Below are positions 49,890 through 62,009 of a stretch of DNA of 64,000 nucleotides, one piece after another. The position numbers and the translations under genes were made by a program. The stretch comes from Metallyticus violacea. Its lineage: Eukaryota > Arthropoda > Insecta > Mantodea > Metallyticidae. The notes below the pieces were generated by a model. It ran no database searches. It saw nothing but the letters and a program-made list of their open reading frames with translations, and was not told where the DNA came from. The stretch covers positions 87,106,001 to 87,170,000 of the forward strand of contig CM060835.1 in the NCBI GenBank assembly GCA_030762175.1. Direction: 5' to 3'. Every line of letters starts with the position of its first letter. Position 1 is the stretch's first letter.

Positions 49890-51000
49890 AGGGTAGCTGT
49901 TTAATTTTAGGGAGTCTACCAAAGTAAAAAGCCCATAACTCACCAACTCTGTCTACCATTCTCGATATAAAGTTGCATCCTCCAGAAACAATCATGGAAC
50001 CAGTCACACAGGCTTCTTTAGAAATGTCACCAACCTCCTCTTTGTAGGATATATCTTCTGACTCCAAAACTGATGGCCCTTGTTTTTCCCTGACAGTTAG
50101 AACAGGAAAAAGTCACAGGGAACCAGATTTGGATTGTATAGTGGTGGTTCACCAGTGTATACTTGATTCTTGCATGTTCTGGGCAAATTGTGGTGTATCA
50201 AACTGGCAGTAACTATTTTTTGTTCCTGGTGTGGAGTGGTTGCAATATGACCATTTGCTGAAAAGAAATTGGGAACTATCTTCCAGCCTACATGACATTG
50301 GTTAACCTTTACTTAGGAGTTGTCATTTAGGAATATGCAGATTGCCAACTGCCTCTTTGATTCAGGATCGTATTGTGCACATGTTCGGACTGCTATTGTC
50401 AAAGCAACAAACTATTTCCTGACACCAATTCACTCTTGCTGTCTTTTGTTTTTCTGTAAGGTTGTGGGGCACCCAATGACAACAAAACTTCCTCACATAA
50501 AGATATTTGAGCAGGATTTTTAACATGAATGTATAGAGACTCTTCTATCTCCCTGTAAATCACTCATGAATATTTCTTCACCATGGCTTCCACACAACCG
50601 ATGTTTTCATCTGCAACTACTGTTGCTGGACTCCTCATGTACTTTGTCTTTCAAGATTGTTCTTCCTTGTTTAAACCTTGCAAGCCAATTATACACTTTT
50701 GTACTTGAAGCAGTTTGAAAAAGCTTTATATTCTTTTTGGCTCTGGCTGCACTTATAATCATAAAAAATAATTGTACGAAAATGTTCTCCAGTCACCTCC
50801 ATCTCAGAACATCAAGAAAGCAATGCACATGCCCATAATTAACATTTAGCTGCAGTTGCAACAATGGGTATTGCATGCTAATTTTCACTATGGTTACTAA
50901 CAAAGGCATACGCTTTCCATTGCTGCCAACAGGAAACATATCTCCCTTCTTCAAATTCCGAAAATTAAATAGTGACCATTGTACTATTTCCAAGACATTT
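49890..51000 (-). mobile_element. mariner-superfamily relic
   Basis: Minus-strand pieces in family order: FQTASSTKVYNWLARFKQGR (50660-50725), ESKRQLAICIFLND (50325-50365) and FFSANGHIATTP (50235-50270). PPLYNPNLVPCDFFLF (50090-50150) follows, the conserved NPDLAPCDFFLF with its catalytic Asp. Many stops are present. It lies between DIS3 exons only as intron content. Confidence 0.7.
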
Positions 51001-51372
51001 AAACTGCCCTTCCATGCACTGTGGCATTTGTGATTCCACTACAATTAACTTTTTCTTTGTTTAACTGTCTCATATTTCATGCCTATTAAACTAATTAGCA
51101 TTATATTACTATGTTGTGTTATGGTGCTAACTTGAAACATTACTCCTAACCATTTATCTGATTCAAGTTGCAAAATCTTTTCACTCAAGTCTTCAGTTCA
51201 TTATTCAACATTTATGATAAGCAAGCAAATTAGCATGACCCACACATGTTAATGATAGATTTGCCATTGATCATAACCTATCTTCCAAGGATGGCTCACA
51301 GTTTCATTCTTGCAACAGGAGTCAGCCCCAATCAAGTATAACAATGTGAATTTAAATTAAATATTTACTCAC

Positions 51373-51519
51373 CTCTTCTGTAATTATCCATGGAAGTTTT
51401 GGTAAACAGTTTAAAACTGCTTCAGAAAACTTACTATGAGGAACATCATGCTCTAAAAGTAAAACTTCATTTTCTGTATCTTTATCTCCAATGCTGCCCA
51501 AGGCTCTCACAAAATGACC
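51373..51519 (-). CDS. DIS3: DIS3 exon, end of second cold-shock/OB region and RNB start
   Basis: A 147-bp minus-strand exon of exactly 49 codons, [20 protein letters not shown] … [14 protein letters not shown]. It has an AG acceptor (51521-51520) and a GT donor (51372-51371), both in phase 0. The stretch [20 protein letters not shown] is characteristic of DIS3 just upstream of its catalytic RNB domain. It follows the exon ending …SRYPM and precedes the catalytic exon at 14570, so the intron between the two spans the nested gene and most mobile elements of this window. Confidence 0.95.
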
Positions 51520-51646
51520 CTATAAGCATAAAAGAATATAAAACTACAGAACATACATCTGCAACAAACATTTCACCTTCAACTACAAAGTTCAGTGAAC
51601 TTTTTGAACTATAAAAAGCATTTTTGATTTAAATATCTTTACCCAC

Positions 51647-51784
51647 CATAGGATATCTGGAATTTCGTGGCCAGGAATCAATTGCTACAATAATCCTTTG
51701 ACTGCTTAGAACATTTGCCTGTCGAGTCTCAATTCTAACCTTAGGAATCTTTCTTTCTGCTGGTACAAATATATGTCGAACAGA
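51647..51784 (-). CDS. DIS3: DIS3 exon, OB-fold region
   Basis: A 138-bp minus-strand exon, 46 codons, SVRHIFVPAERKIPKVRIET then RQANVLSSQRIIVAIDSWPR and NSRYPM. Acceptor is tttttcag|TCT and donor ATG|gtgggt, both in phase 0. The IPKVRIETRQ…IIVAIDSWPRNSRYP block is a conserved DIS3 signature in the RNA-binding cold-shock domain preceding RNB. The intron to the next exon is only 127 bp, the shortest in the visible gene apart from the 109-bp one at 58704. Confidence 0.95.
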
Positions 51785-51876
51785 CTGAAAAATAAAAATG
51801 AAGTGATTTTGAAATATAAAAATATCATTCCAAAATGCTGCTACAATTAATTCAGTTATTAGACATAGTGAAACTT

Positions 51877-52139
51877 TAATGCCTGTTTTTACTACTGAGG
51901 TACCACAGGTGGTGGACACTGATAATATATGAAATGAAATGGTAAATTAGGAAAGACTTTTTTTTTAAAGGAAGGATCCAATCCAGACCTAAGTTTAGGG
52001 TACCTCCCCATTTCCATTTATGACGATTGAGGAAAACCTGGAAAAAACCCCAATAAGGGAGGAAAATCCTGGTGGGATTCAAACCTCAGACCCCCCACTC
52101 ATGAGTACAAGTCTTAATGAACTCGGCCACCATGGTGGT
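51877..52139 (-). mobile_element. SINE family A copy with perfect 12-bp TSD
   Basis: Minus-strand copy in the DIS3 intron next to the exon at 51784. The tail complement is gcctgtttttactactgagg, and the head lies at 52080-52139. A perfect 12-bp duplication ATAGTGAAACTT flanks it (51865-51876 and 52140-52151). Confidence 0.92.
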
Positions 52140-52477
52140 ATAGTGAAACTTGAATGTATATTTTTCATTACCTTTATTTTTCTGCAAATTTTCATGGTCG
52201 GAGATTACTAATAATGCATGGATAAGTAGTATTTTAAAAAAAGGTATGGAAACTCATTACTAATACTTGATGCTAGTGGTTTTAGTAGGGAATGCTATCT
52301 CTTCCAATGATTTACAATGAATTAAAGTAAAAACCACAATAATTGAAGAAATCACTAGAAAGATAGATAATGGGATGAGTTGTACCCAAAGGTCCACAAA
52401 CAGGGAAACTGATTTTGAAAACTGCTGTGAGCATAAATGAAATCAAGTTATGGGTAGGTTAGTTTTTTTCCATTTTT

Positions 52478-52753
52478 TGGGTTTATTTACGGATGTCCTT
52501 TAACATCTCAGGTTATTAGCATCCCATTCAATTCAGGGCTTGAAGCAGTCAACAAATTTTGCTCAGAGGCCTCTTCTTTCAGGCTTCAGGTTATTTTACA
52601 TGCAGACCCATGACTTTACTTCCCTTCTGAAGGAAGCCATACCATACCAAAGAAAATATTATGCCTGAAATAATCCATCAACCCTGGCCTGATTGAACCT
52701 GTGATCTTGGGTCTACAAGGCAAATGTGGTTATTACTAGACCACCAGGACCGA
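52478..52753 (-). mobile_element. SINE family B copy
   Basis: Minus-strand copy: gtttatttacggatgtcctt, aacatctcaggttattagca, then gctcagaggcctcttctttc and the head complementary to tcctggtggtctagtaataa. Confidence 0.85.
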
Positions 52754-52919
52754 TCAGTGTATGATTAGTTACAATATAACAATGTATCTCAATTCAATCA
52801 TAATCAGTAAATATCACTTAGATATTTTTCATCGGCTTATCTAAAGTACAAGTAAAACAAATTAATCTGGAGGTACTCTTAAAACATCAAACTACACATT
52901 GCTGACATTATTGGCTTAA

Positions 52920-54236
52920 CACTAAAATGCCCGTTAGCAGTCAATTGAACTACTTTCTTATGCATTTTTAATCATTTTTCTCATCGAAAACTATGGAATT
53001 CCTTGGTTATCTTCTTCTAGCCTAATGCGGTGGTATAGAGGGAATAATTTTGGTTCTAAATTGCAAGCCAGGTTCAAATCCAGTTTGCATTTAGATTCCA
53101 GAGTGAGTTTGTATATACTTGGTATCTGCTCAGCATCTCATATTCAAGTGCTCTTCTGACTCAGGTTGATGAAAATTCTTACTTACCATATGTAGTGATG
53201 TAGAGGGAGCAATATGACTTCAGAGCTTCAAATTAAGTTCGAATCCAGCTTGAATCGAGCTTTTGGTTCCAAATATTTTTATGTTCATGGGTTTTGCTCA
53301 CTTATCACATATGTCCTCAGGTCCCTTTGTCTATTGATTTAATTTGTTGGTAATTCAATGATGCATTCACATTTGTTTTCATTCTTTTGTTCATCTTTTA
53401 TAGGTCATCTGAGGCTAAATGATTTTAGCACAAAAAAAAAGTTAATTTATTTTTTATTTCAAGTATAAGCCCATGTTCTCTCGAAAATAAGAAATGTTTT
53501 ATTATATGAATTGAGTTTGCTCTATTGCTTTGTACAAAAAGTATGTTATACAAATACATAAAGTTGTTATATTGAAACATTCTCAGAGATATTGGTATGA
53601 TACTTTTTGCAGTTTTTGGTTATATGAGAATCATATACAAATTTTTTACATGTTGCACTAACTGTCTTTGGTTTGGTTTTTTTCATATAACACTATTTGA
53701 CATGTCTCGCATTTAGAGACCTTACTTCATCCCTATAATTGACCTTGAGCGATGGAGACAATAGTTAATAAAAGATAAGTAAAAATGAAAACCTAAGCAA
53801 AAATTAATTTTAGACATGGAATTAAGAGCTGATAAACAATGACAAAAGATAAGTAAAAATGAAAACCTAAGCAAAAATTAATTTTAGACATGGAATTAAG
53901 AGCTGATAAACAATGACTTATGTCTGTGCTACAATGAGTTTAAAATGTTTGTTGTGCAGTGATGATTATTGTTGATAACAACTATGCAATAAACGTCATA
54001 AGAAATGTGGGTAAGGAAGCGGTTAATTGACTACCTCTGGGAACCAATTGTAAATTTGCCATTATTTTAAAAAATTATGCCTGAAATGGGGGGATAAAAA
54101 AAAAACATTGGTGAGCTAAACAATATTGAAAAGGTTTAAAAGTAACAAAACTATAGAAAAATACTTTCAAAAACAGTGAAAATATCAGCATTCGAAAATC
54201 AAAAGTGGTCAAATGCCACCATTGGGCATTCTAGTG
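52920..54236 (-). mobile_element. piggyBac-like element with TTAA target duplication
   Basis: Left end TTAA|cactaaaatgcccgttag and right end (complement) TTAA|cactagaatgcccaatgg are inverted repeats of at least 14 bp, bounded by TTAA on both sides (52916-52919 and 54237-54240). This is the piggyBac signature. On the minus strand, around 53600-53730, a decayed cysteine-rich tail (KCETCQIVLYEKNQT … CNMCKICI, then KVSYQYL) resembles the C-terminal zinc finger of piggyBac transposases. The 1,317-bp length and stops indicate a deleted, non-autonomous copy. Confidence 0.75.
53770..53917. repeat. Perfect 74-bp tandem duplication within piggyBac-like element
   Basis: Two identical 74-bp copies start at 53770 and 53844 (aaaagataagtaaaaatgaa … gataaacaatgac). 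Absence of differences points to a very recent event. Confidence 0.97.
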
Positions 54237-54379
54237 TTAACAGAATACGATTCAAAGAGGATGAAATTTAATTCTCTAATCTGAAAGGTTGCTCATTATT
54301 GTATGACATTAAAAGATAATGGAGGTGCATGTCTGTTTGTAAAGAATGATATTACGAGGACTACTTTTTTTTTAACCTC

Positions 54380-55110
54380 CAATCGCTCTGCTATATGACC
54401 AGACAGTACCTGGTACCTGGTTACATATGGAAGCAGATCTGTACACTGCACTACTACCCCACCAAACATATGCCAAGTTCAATACATCAGTTGGAAATGA
54501 GTTACAGGCACTTCAACATGGTCGACATGATTGATTCTCCCATCAGTTGCGAAGCATCATTCATTTTCTACAGGCAGAAGGGAATACTGCAACAGAAATT
54601 CATCATAAAATGAGCTGTGTTTATAGTGCAAACCATATGAGTGAGGGTGTTGTGCATGAATAGTGTAGAAAATTTATAAAAGGCAGAACTGATGTTCACG
54701 ATGAAGGTGGACAAGAACGCAGGTCCGTTGCTAGTCAAAGACCTTGTTTCGCGAAGATCAAGTGGTTCAAGAGAGATAGAGGTTTACATCATGAGTTGTC
54801 TGTTTCATGAATTTCCAAACATTTCACGTTCAGCTCTGCACACAATTGTTACAGAACACTTAGGCTATCAAAAACTTTGTGCACACTGGGTTACCAAAAA
54901 AAGACCTATCTCCATACGCTGGCAGCAACCTTCTGTAACAAGGTATTGGAAAGTCCATCTATCGAATGACAAATGTCATCTTCATGGTGAGTATGTGGAA
55001 AAGTTACTGTGACTGTGCGTGACTCCTGGTAATAAAACCATTCTGTGATTCACATTTGTCTTTTTGTTATGCCCTATCTGAGGTTTTGAAAAAAAAAATA
55101 GCCCTCGTAA
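54380..55110 (+). mobile_element. mariner-superfamily relic (N-terminal half)
   Basis: Plus-strand frames give MVDMIDSPISCEASFIFYRQ (54518-54580), the N-terminus. Next are KGRTDVHDEGGQERRSVASQ (54678-54740, frame-shifted), then the HTH-like CLFHEFPNISRSALHTIVTE and HLGYQKLCAHWVTKK (54805-54900). These correspond to the paired HTH part of mariner transposases. The DDE half is largely missing. The end may lie near 55110. Confidence 0.75.
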
Positions 55111-55204
55111 ATTCAAATCTATCTACATATTTGACAATTTGTGACAAAACACTTTGAAATGTATGTGATAGAATTATAGGAATTAAAAATTGTAATCATG
55201 TATA

Positions 55205-56003
55205 CAGAGTGTAACAAGAAGGTATTTAAACTTTGTGGAAACATTCCTCATATATATAATTAAAAAATATAATATGAACATGGGTCCAGAATTGCTTTAT
55301 TTCCTTGTTAGAGCCCTTTTTCTTTCTAATCTGTTTCACATAGCAGAATATTTGAAAATAAAACTGTGGGAAATAGAAAAGCATATGAAATGTTTAAAAT
55401 ATCCTCTTTTAGCATAAATACATCCATCAATCAGCCATCATATGAACTTTCTGATATACCCCTAGAGTATCTCGTATTGTCTGGCAGCTTTGCAGAATAC
55501 AAGCATGAAGACTCTCTACACCTTTGGCTAAGTCATACATCTGCATCTGCAAACATCTGCAAACTCTGCATTTGAATACCTCATTTTTTACTGTACCTGG
55601 AATGAGATCTGTAAACACACATAATTGACACTATGTGCTTGGGGCTACATCAAGCAATGAAATGAGTAGCCTAACAAGCACCTACATTGTAGAGAACAAT
55701 CACAACAATAGTGAACCTAGGTACTAAGAGTAGTTCCCATCCCCACCCCATTGAACCAGAGATAAAAGTGAATGTTTACCTACTGTATGTATTAAGCAAC
55801 TATTCTGTGTGGGGTTATTGCCACTGGACAGTTATGCTGGCATTTTTCTAGCAGGCCTATCACACCATGTAAGCGGAGTTGTAGATAAAGAGCTCTAACA
55901 AGGAAATAAAGAATTTACAGAACCATGTTCATATAACATATTTGCCCTCTATATACAAGGAATGTTTCCCAAAAGTTTTAACATACCTTTTTGTTACAAC
56001 CTG
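55205..56003. mobile_element. 799-bp non-autonomous element with ~115-bp TIRs, TA-flanked
   Basis: Left terminus CAGAGTGTAACAAGAAGGTA and right terminus (complement) CAGGTTGTAACAAAAAGGTA continue as inverted repeats for about 115 bp. They share ggaaacattcctYRtatata, tatgaacatggKtc and tttatttccttgttagagc. TA lies on both sides (55203-55204, 56004-56005). The interior has no transposase. Length, TA target and long TIRs suggest a MITE-like derivative of a Tc1/mariner-type transposon. Confidence 0.75.
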
Positions 56004-56039
56004 TAAATAGGAATTCAAGTGGTATAGCTCAACACCTAG

Positions 56040-56700
56040 TGTATACATTAGAGGTTATATTTGACTATTTTCAAAAGATGCAAAAAATATTCTAATCGGT
56101 AACCTTAACGTAGCTTATAGGGTAGAAAATTTAAACAAGCAGAGCCTAACAAACTTGCCCCTTGCTTATGCTATTAAAGTTGTAGTAAACATTCCAATAA
56201 AAATATCTAACACTACTCAAACAGCTGTAGATCAACTAATAATGAATCAAAATATCACCGACTGTAAAATTGAAATTATTGATACTGCAATATCAGACCA
56301 TTATTATACATAAATTCAAATCAGCACATAAACTAAGAGAAAAACAGCATATTTATCAGTATAAAAGATGTTTAGAAGAATGTCAACAGTCATAAATTGT
56401 GCTGGAAAAATCTACTACCAAGAAAATGTATATGCTGCCTTTACTGAATTTAAAAGTACCTTTTAATACTATGTTAACAATTGCTCTATCTTAAAAAAGA
56501 AATATATAATAAAGAATCAAAGTTCCAATCAAATAACTAAATGAATTCATACTTCAAGTAAAAATGTATGATTTTAAAATAAAGTAGTGAGGGAAAATAA
56601 ATTACTGGAATCATTAAAAATATACTTACATAATTACAAAAAGATTTACCATGAAGTAATAAGAAATACCATAAAATGTTATAACGATAATTTAATTGCT
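56040..56700 (+). mobile_element. LINE fragment with AP-endonuclease C-terminal part
   Basis: The plus strand at 56089-56313 is open: ILIGNLNVAYRVENLNKQSL then AYAIKVVVNIPIKISNTTQT and AVDQLIMNQN…IIDTAISDHYYT. GxLNV and SDHY are the motifs of the exonuclease/endonuclease/phosphatase fold of LINEs (normally GDLN and SDH). A linker-like KREKQHIYQYKRCLEECQQS follows. RT is absent. The Asp of GDLN is replaced by Asn. Confidence 0.75.
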
Positions 56701-57584
56701 ACATCTGCAAATATGTAAAAGCTGCATGGAATATTGTTAAACAAGAGTTCCATAAACCTGGACCAATAATTAATGGGACACAGTAGTTTGAAGAACAATA
56801 GAGATAATAGGTGTTATTTATTTAGGATCATTTGGGGACATGTACAATGAAAATTCAATGTATGCTAAGAAATTAAAGGTATACTTCAGACAAACTGCAG
56901 ATGCTTTGTGCATGCCAAAGGAGAAAGGAGAATTGCTCCCCCTCCCTAACCCTCTTACTATTCCTACATTCATAGGAGGAGGCACTGCTTGCCTGTCTTG
57001 ACTTGCAGGACACAGTGCTGTAGTCCATAGTGTTTTTTTTTTCATTAGGAGAGAGCAGACATAATCAGGGTGAAGAGAGACAAAACATAGCACTAAGTAA
57101 TTCTGGCTTGGGAATAAATTACAACTCTGTTTAACCGTGCATTAATAATGCAAAATCAAGAGAAGTCATTAATCTTTCAAATAATAATAGATAACAGATG
57201 TCATAAAAAGTTTAGCTTTATTTCATAAAACAAGTGAAAATAAAATGCATGCATTAGCTCAAAGGGTTGCAATAAACAAATAATACAGGAATTATATATT
57301 AAGTATAATTTAAGAAGGAGCAACCACTACATCCACCATTGCAGTGTAAGGTGTCTTGCCTCTTAAGCTATGGACTGGGGTTTGAATTCTATTTGGGTCA
57401 AGCTACCTTGCCTAGGAGTTTTTCTTACACTCATTTCTCATCTAATATGACCTGCCCAGTCTTTAAAAACACATTAAGTTAACCTACAAAATATGTACAG
57501 TATTCTACCTTAGAACAAACATGTATTATTATAAAAATAATTCAATCAATCTGGTATGATATATTTTAAAATACAAACAAATAG

Positions 57585-57790
57585 AAGGGCAGTGGCATAT
57601 CACTTTTGAACTGAAAATCATGATATAAAGGAAAAAATTGAATTATTGAGAGCTGTACAGGAACCGGTAGAATTGGATATTTGGGAAAAGATTTACATTT
57701 ACAAATATAAGGATCATTTGACGAATTTTGACATTCCGAAGGAAGAAAATGAAACCAGTACCGAATATTTTAAAGTTAGTGAAGCATGAA
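57585..57790 (+). mobile_element. Penelope-like copy 6, endonuclease C-terminal fragment
   Basis: The plus strand encodes, with frameshifts, YKQIEGQWHITFEL (equivalent to KYKQ..RSAVAHHFW) and KIYIYKYKDH. A near-DNA-level match to copy 3 runs over aatatt/aggaaccg…agaattgg. No RT and no hammerhead-like motif. Confidence 0.65.
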
Positions 57791-57879
57791 GAGTGTTATT
57801 TAATTAATAATATTTCATTGAGGTGAGCAATGCTTTGTATGAGGTGCTCTTCTAATCTTTAAAATTGGACAGAAGTCAG

Positions 57880-58310
57880 ATGATTATCTCAGTGCCAGGA
57901 ATTAAAAATTTTTTGCAAATGGCTGAAAGAAACTCAACTGGAAGAACCAAGATTTATTGCACTGGACAATGCAAAGTTATCATTCGGTTGGGAAGACAAG
58001 AAAGCAACAGCAGCTTCTCTAAAAAAGCAAATAGCTCATTGGTTGACATTACATGGTATTTCATACCCATCTTCCAGTTCAAAAGCAAAGACCTCCTGGA
58101 ATTGGTTGCAGCCATCCCCCATGAAAAGAAGTATGTGGTTGATGACATCATGCATTATGGACGGATTCTGTGTCTACCACTATAACAACTACACTTTAAT
58201 GTCAGTATTGGTGCAGAGAGAAATGAAAAGCCAAAAAGCTAAAGATAAACACTTGAGTTCATCTCTAAGCAAATAAGGAGTAATGTGCTGAAAAAAGAAT
58301 ATTCAGTTGC
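57880..58310 (+). mobile_element. DDE transposon relic (DDE_3 type), copy 2
   Basis: Plus-strand pieces: LEEPRFIALDNAKLSFGWED (57936-57998, second catalytic Asp in LDNAK), then KKQIAHWLTLHGISYPSSSS and LLELVAAIPHEKKYVVDDIM. HYGRILCLPLYNN comes last, where active members have LRLPPYHCxxNPIE, so the third acidic residue is lost. Related to the copy at 19640-20270 by domain order. Confidence 0.65.
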
Positions 58311-58563
58311 AAAGTAAAAAATATGCTATGATTATTTGCAGAGAGAACATCTGTTTTGAAAAAGACATTGCTGTGGACAATGTGACAGACATCCGGTTCA
58401 TCTGAATTTCAGGAGAAGAAAGCAAGTGAAATGCACGATGCTACTGGTACTGCAAAGGGAGGAAGAAGGTGGCACTTCCATAGAACATCATCTGCATTTT
58501 GTTCATGGCAGATTTATACTATTAAAATGTGATGAAACAGTTATTTGCAATTATGTCACTTAC

Positions 58564-58703
58564 CCCACTAACTGGATTTGCCTGTAAGATACCACAGTAC
58601 TGTCGCCATTTTCTTCTTATTATGCCAACTATTCTTCCAGTAGGTTGTTTTTCTACATCATTCTTTTTGTTTTTTAATATGGTCTCTTCCTCTAAAACAT
58701 CTC
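58564..58703 (-). CDS. DIS3: DIS3 exon, cold-shock region
   Basis: Acceptor aaaattacag is followed by two bases that complete Gly and then 46 codons: DVLEEETILKNKKNDVEKQP then TGRIVGIIRRKWRQYCGILQ and ANPVSG. The donor GGG|gtaagt is in phase 0. PTGRIVGII(K/R)R.WR.YCG is a conserved DIS3 motif in the first cold-shock/OB domain that contacts RNA. It joins to SVRHIFVP of the exon at 51784 across a 6.8-kb intron containing a SINE, piggyBac and mariner relics, and a LINE fragment. Confidence 0.95.
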
Positions 58704-58812
58704 CTGTAATTTTGAGACATGTAACATTCAGGACATGCTATACATAATATAAATTCAAAGAAAATTCTCAAATTCTCAAATTTAACTAATGGAATTCCAT
58801 TAAACACAGCAC

Positions 58813-58942
58813 CTGGATCATCCTCTTCATCTTGTAACACAATGTCACTTGGTGATGACCATTCTTCTTCTGGAAACAACTCTACAGCTACAGTGTCACC
58901 ATCCACAGCACGATTCAATCCAGTACGGCCTTGCACAAGAAC
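58813..58942 (-). CDS. DIS3: DIS3 exon, cold-shock region, most upstream one visible
   Basis: Acceptor ggtttatttgtag, 43 codons plus one base, donor CCAG|gtgctg in phase 1. The peptide is VLVQGRTGLNRAVDGDTVAV then ELFPEEEWSSPSDIVLQDEE and DDP. Conserved features are GLNRAVDGDTVAVELFPE, matching the family's start of the first OB domain, and the acidic linker afterwards. The terminal G plus GA from the next exon makes Gly (…DDPG-DVLEEE…). Exons for the N-terminal PIN endonuclease domain were not found up to 64000 and are presumably further right. Confidence 0.93.
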
Positions 58943-61007
58943 CTACAAATAAACCTTTACTTCTAATATCTGAATAATTTCTAATAAAATCATTTCAATT
59001 AAAAATAAATGCAGTAAATATATAATTTATAATCAGAACAAAATGCTGCACATAATAAAAATCACAGGCATTCCAGCTTTCCTAGGGCAGTTCCAGTATT
59101 TTTGTGGTATTGTCCTTGAGTTATGCAAAATTAAATTCAATACTGCGTGTGCAGTATACAAATGTATTAAAATAATTTATTCTTCATAAAGCAGGTTTAT
59201 TCTATACATAATAATAAATAAATAAATATAAAAAACCACACACCACAAACAAACATGAGCACATAATGCAAATTACATTGAGAAAGTGCTGCTCTAAGTA
59301 AGTAGATTCCATCATTTGGGTAAAGTTTGCCTGCTTGAATATTTCAAATATTAATTATAAATTAGATATATTTTATTTTATTTATGAGTTATAGTTTTGA
59401 TTCCACTTTTTGTCATAAGAAATGTATGCAAAAGTATGATTTGATTTTTTCAAGTAGAAGTCACTCTTCACTCTCCTGCTGCTTTTGAAATTAAAATCAA
59501 TTCAGAAAATTTCAAGTGAGAATGCCTACTACAGTTTTATACATTGAGGAATAGATATTGCTATCATATACCTTTATTTTCAATGAGGCAATCAGTTTTC
59601 TTGACTTGTACTGTCAGTTAAAAAAGAACGGAGATCATTAGCTGAACTTAATTCTGAAAATTTCTTAGTTCACTTATTCACATTCAACTATATATTAACA
59701 AAGAATAGTGTAATGAAATAAACTGCAAAGTGGGTACAGATGGAGGGAAATGTTTTCAAAACAGCACGTCACATTGTAAAATTAAGTACTTTTATTTTTT
59801 GCCTCACACTGCCTGGATACAATGCTTTAGTAGAGCTATCTTCTATTTAATGAAAGTCATTGGCAGATGAAAGAAACCCTGGACATTGTAAAATCTTATT
59901 TCAGTATGTTTCTGGCTCTGACAATTTGAAATAGGATTTAAAGTTTGAAACTTTTAGTGAACATACATGTTTCCCATAGTATGATTGAGGACAGTCTCAT
60001 TCATTAACTATCCCATCACCATGACTGAAATAGGAATGAAGTGATTATCAGTAAGAACAGATATAAGGTTTAAGAAATTTAAATTTGCCTTCTTGGCTTT
60101 GAAGAACTCTAGTTGTTCAAGATATAGCACGTGGTAATTTTGTGAATATCTTGGTATTTTATTCTATTTCTGCTTATTTAGTTATTATTATAATTACATT
60201 GTTCAATGTGTTACTTTATTTTTTATTTATATATATGTGTGTGTACATGTATATAAATAGGATGTTCATGAACTACACTGAAATAATTTCCGAGAGTGTA
60301 GAGATGTCATATGTAAGCAATTTGAGATAGGCAATGTATAGTCCACAACTAAAAATATGCAGTTTTATGGTGTTAAACATTTTGGCTTCAGATGCTGAAA
60401 AGTCAGTGTTAAGGCCAAGCTAGGTGAAAAATTCATTTAGAATGTCTTTAAAACTGCCTTGCAAGCATAGAAATATCAATTTTCTGCATCTTGTTATCAG
60501 CATTTTCAAGATTTAGTGCCAATAAAATCCCTCAAATCTTGAACTAATCATTTGATAGTGCAACACTGAACACCTCTTAACTCTTGATGTAGCCTACTCT
60601 AAAGGGAGCTCTTTAGCTGCTTGTGTGACTAATGCATAATGCAAAAGCTGATGTTCTGCAGGCCACGGGTTCAATTTCTTGTCATGCCTTTAACATTTTT
60701 TTATTTAATATGAAGTGCTGTGATACACATACTAAAGAACTATGAATGAAATTTACTTAATTCTTTCAAGTTTTATTCTCTTTCTGAACAATGAATACAT
60801 TACAAAATACAAAGGCTAATCAGCTTATTACTAATTTGATGCCTAAAACTTAATTTACCCAACACACGCTCAGAACATGATTCTGATTGATAAGTATAAT
60901 AACTACAAAGGTTGAAATTATATGAATTAATAAGTTAAGATTTAATTGTATAAATTGAAACAAAAACTTAAAAAGTAGGCTAAAAGCTGTATTATTATGC
61001 CCTAATC
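58943..61007. other. Unassigned, presumably DIS3 intron
   Basis: AT-rich DNA. A search on the minus strand for further DIS3 exons found none. No transposon was recognised. Confidence 0.4.
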
Positions 61008-61055
61008 AAAAAAAAAAAAAAAAAAAAAAAAAAGCGAGAGAGAAAGAAAGAAAAA
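61008..61055. repeat. Poly(A) and AG-rich simple repeat
   Basis: About 25 consecutive A, then gcgagagagaaagaaagaaa. Possibly the tail of an unrecognised plus-strand retroposon. Confidence 0.9.
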
Positions 61056-61334
61056 AGCGATGAACGAGACTTGAACTGGAAAACAAATGACTACTTCTAA
61101 CTTGAAAGCTAATGTCATAATCATTGTGCCAGAATGATACGTTCTGAAACCTCCCTTTGTTATCTACATTATGCTTTCGAGGGGCATCTTCATTAGTCTC
61201 TGGCGCACTGGCACTTATAGCCAGAGCTTAGAAACTTGGACAGGCCATAGGTTTTCTATTTCAAATTACCTGTCTAAGAAACCTCCATACTCTTTGAAAT
61301 TATTCTGGTGTAGTTCATTAATACCTTTACACAC

Positions 61335-61582
61335 ACAGCCATGGCTAGCCAAGGTTGTTAAGACTCGTGAGCTGGAGGTCTGGGGTTCCAATCCCACCAG
61401 GACCATCCCTTCTGACTGAGGTTTTTTCTAGGTTTTCTCAGGCCTCATAAATGGCAAAAGCTGGGGAGATACCCTAAACTTAGGCCTGGAACGTTTCCTT
61501 CCTTAAAAATAAATCCTTTCCCAATATATCATTTCATCATGTATCATCAGTATTTATCATCTGTAGCAAAAACATGTGTTAA
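61335..61582 (+). mobile_element. SINE family A copy
   Basis: Plus-strand copy with head ccatggctagccaaggttgt, box B-like ggggttccaatcccacc, taccctaaacttaggcctgg, and tail gtgttaaacactg. A (CT)n/(CA)n stretch follows at 61585-61632. Confidence 0.88.
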
Positions 61583-62009
61583 ACACTGTTCTCACTCTCT
61601 CTCTCTCACGCATGCACGCACACACACACACAAAAAGGGTAATAATGTTATATGTTAAATGTTGTTTAAACAGGTCCCATTTTTGTGATTTCTGAAAAGG
61701 GGATTTTTAAGCTTATATGAGTAATTTCCTAATTATGAGCACTGTAATTCTTGACAAGTTCTTGCACTGCAGTCATTCAGCATATCTCCTTGCTTCAAAA
61801 TGTGTGATTCCCATTTTTAGAGAAGCTTTAAAGAAGGCACACTTTATTTAGTTGACAAACTTGCCAAGCAACAACATTCAAGAGCTCCTTAATGTCTTAA
61901 AAATGTATCTTTCAGTTTTAGAAAGCATTAAAAACTATGAGATAGAGATCTGATGCATCCCACAAAATAAATACAACTATAAAATTGTAAAATTAAAAGA
62001 AGTTAGGAA

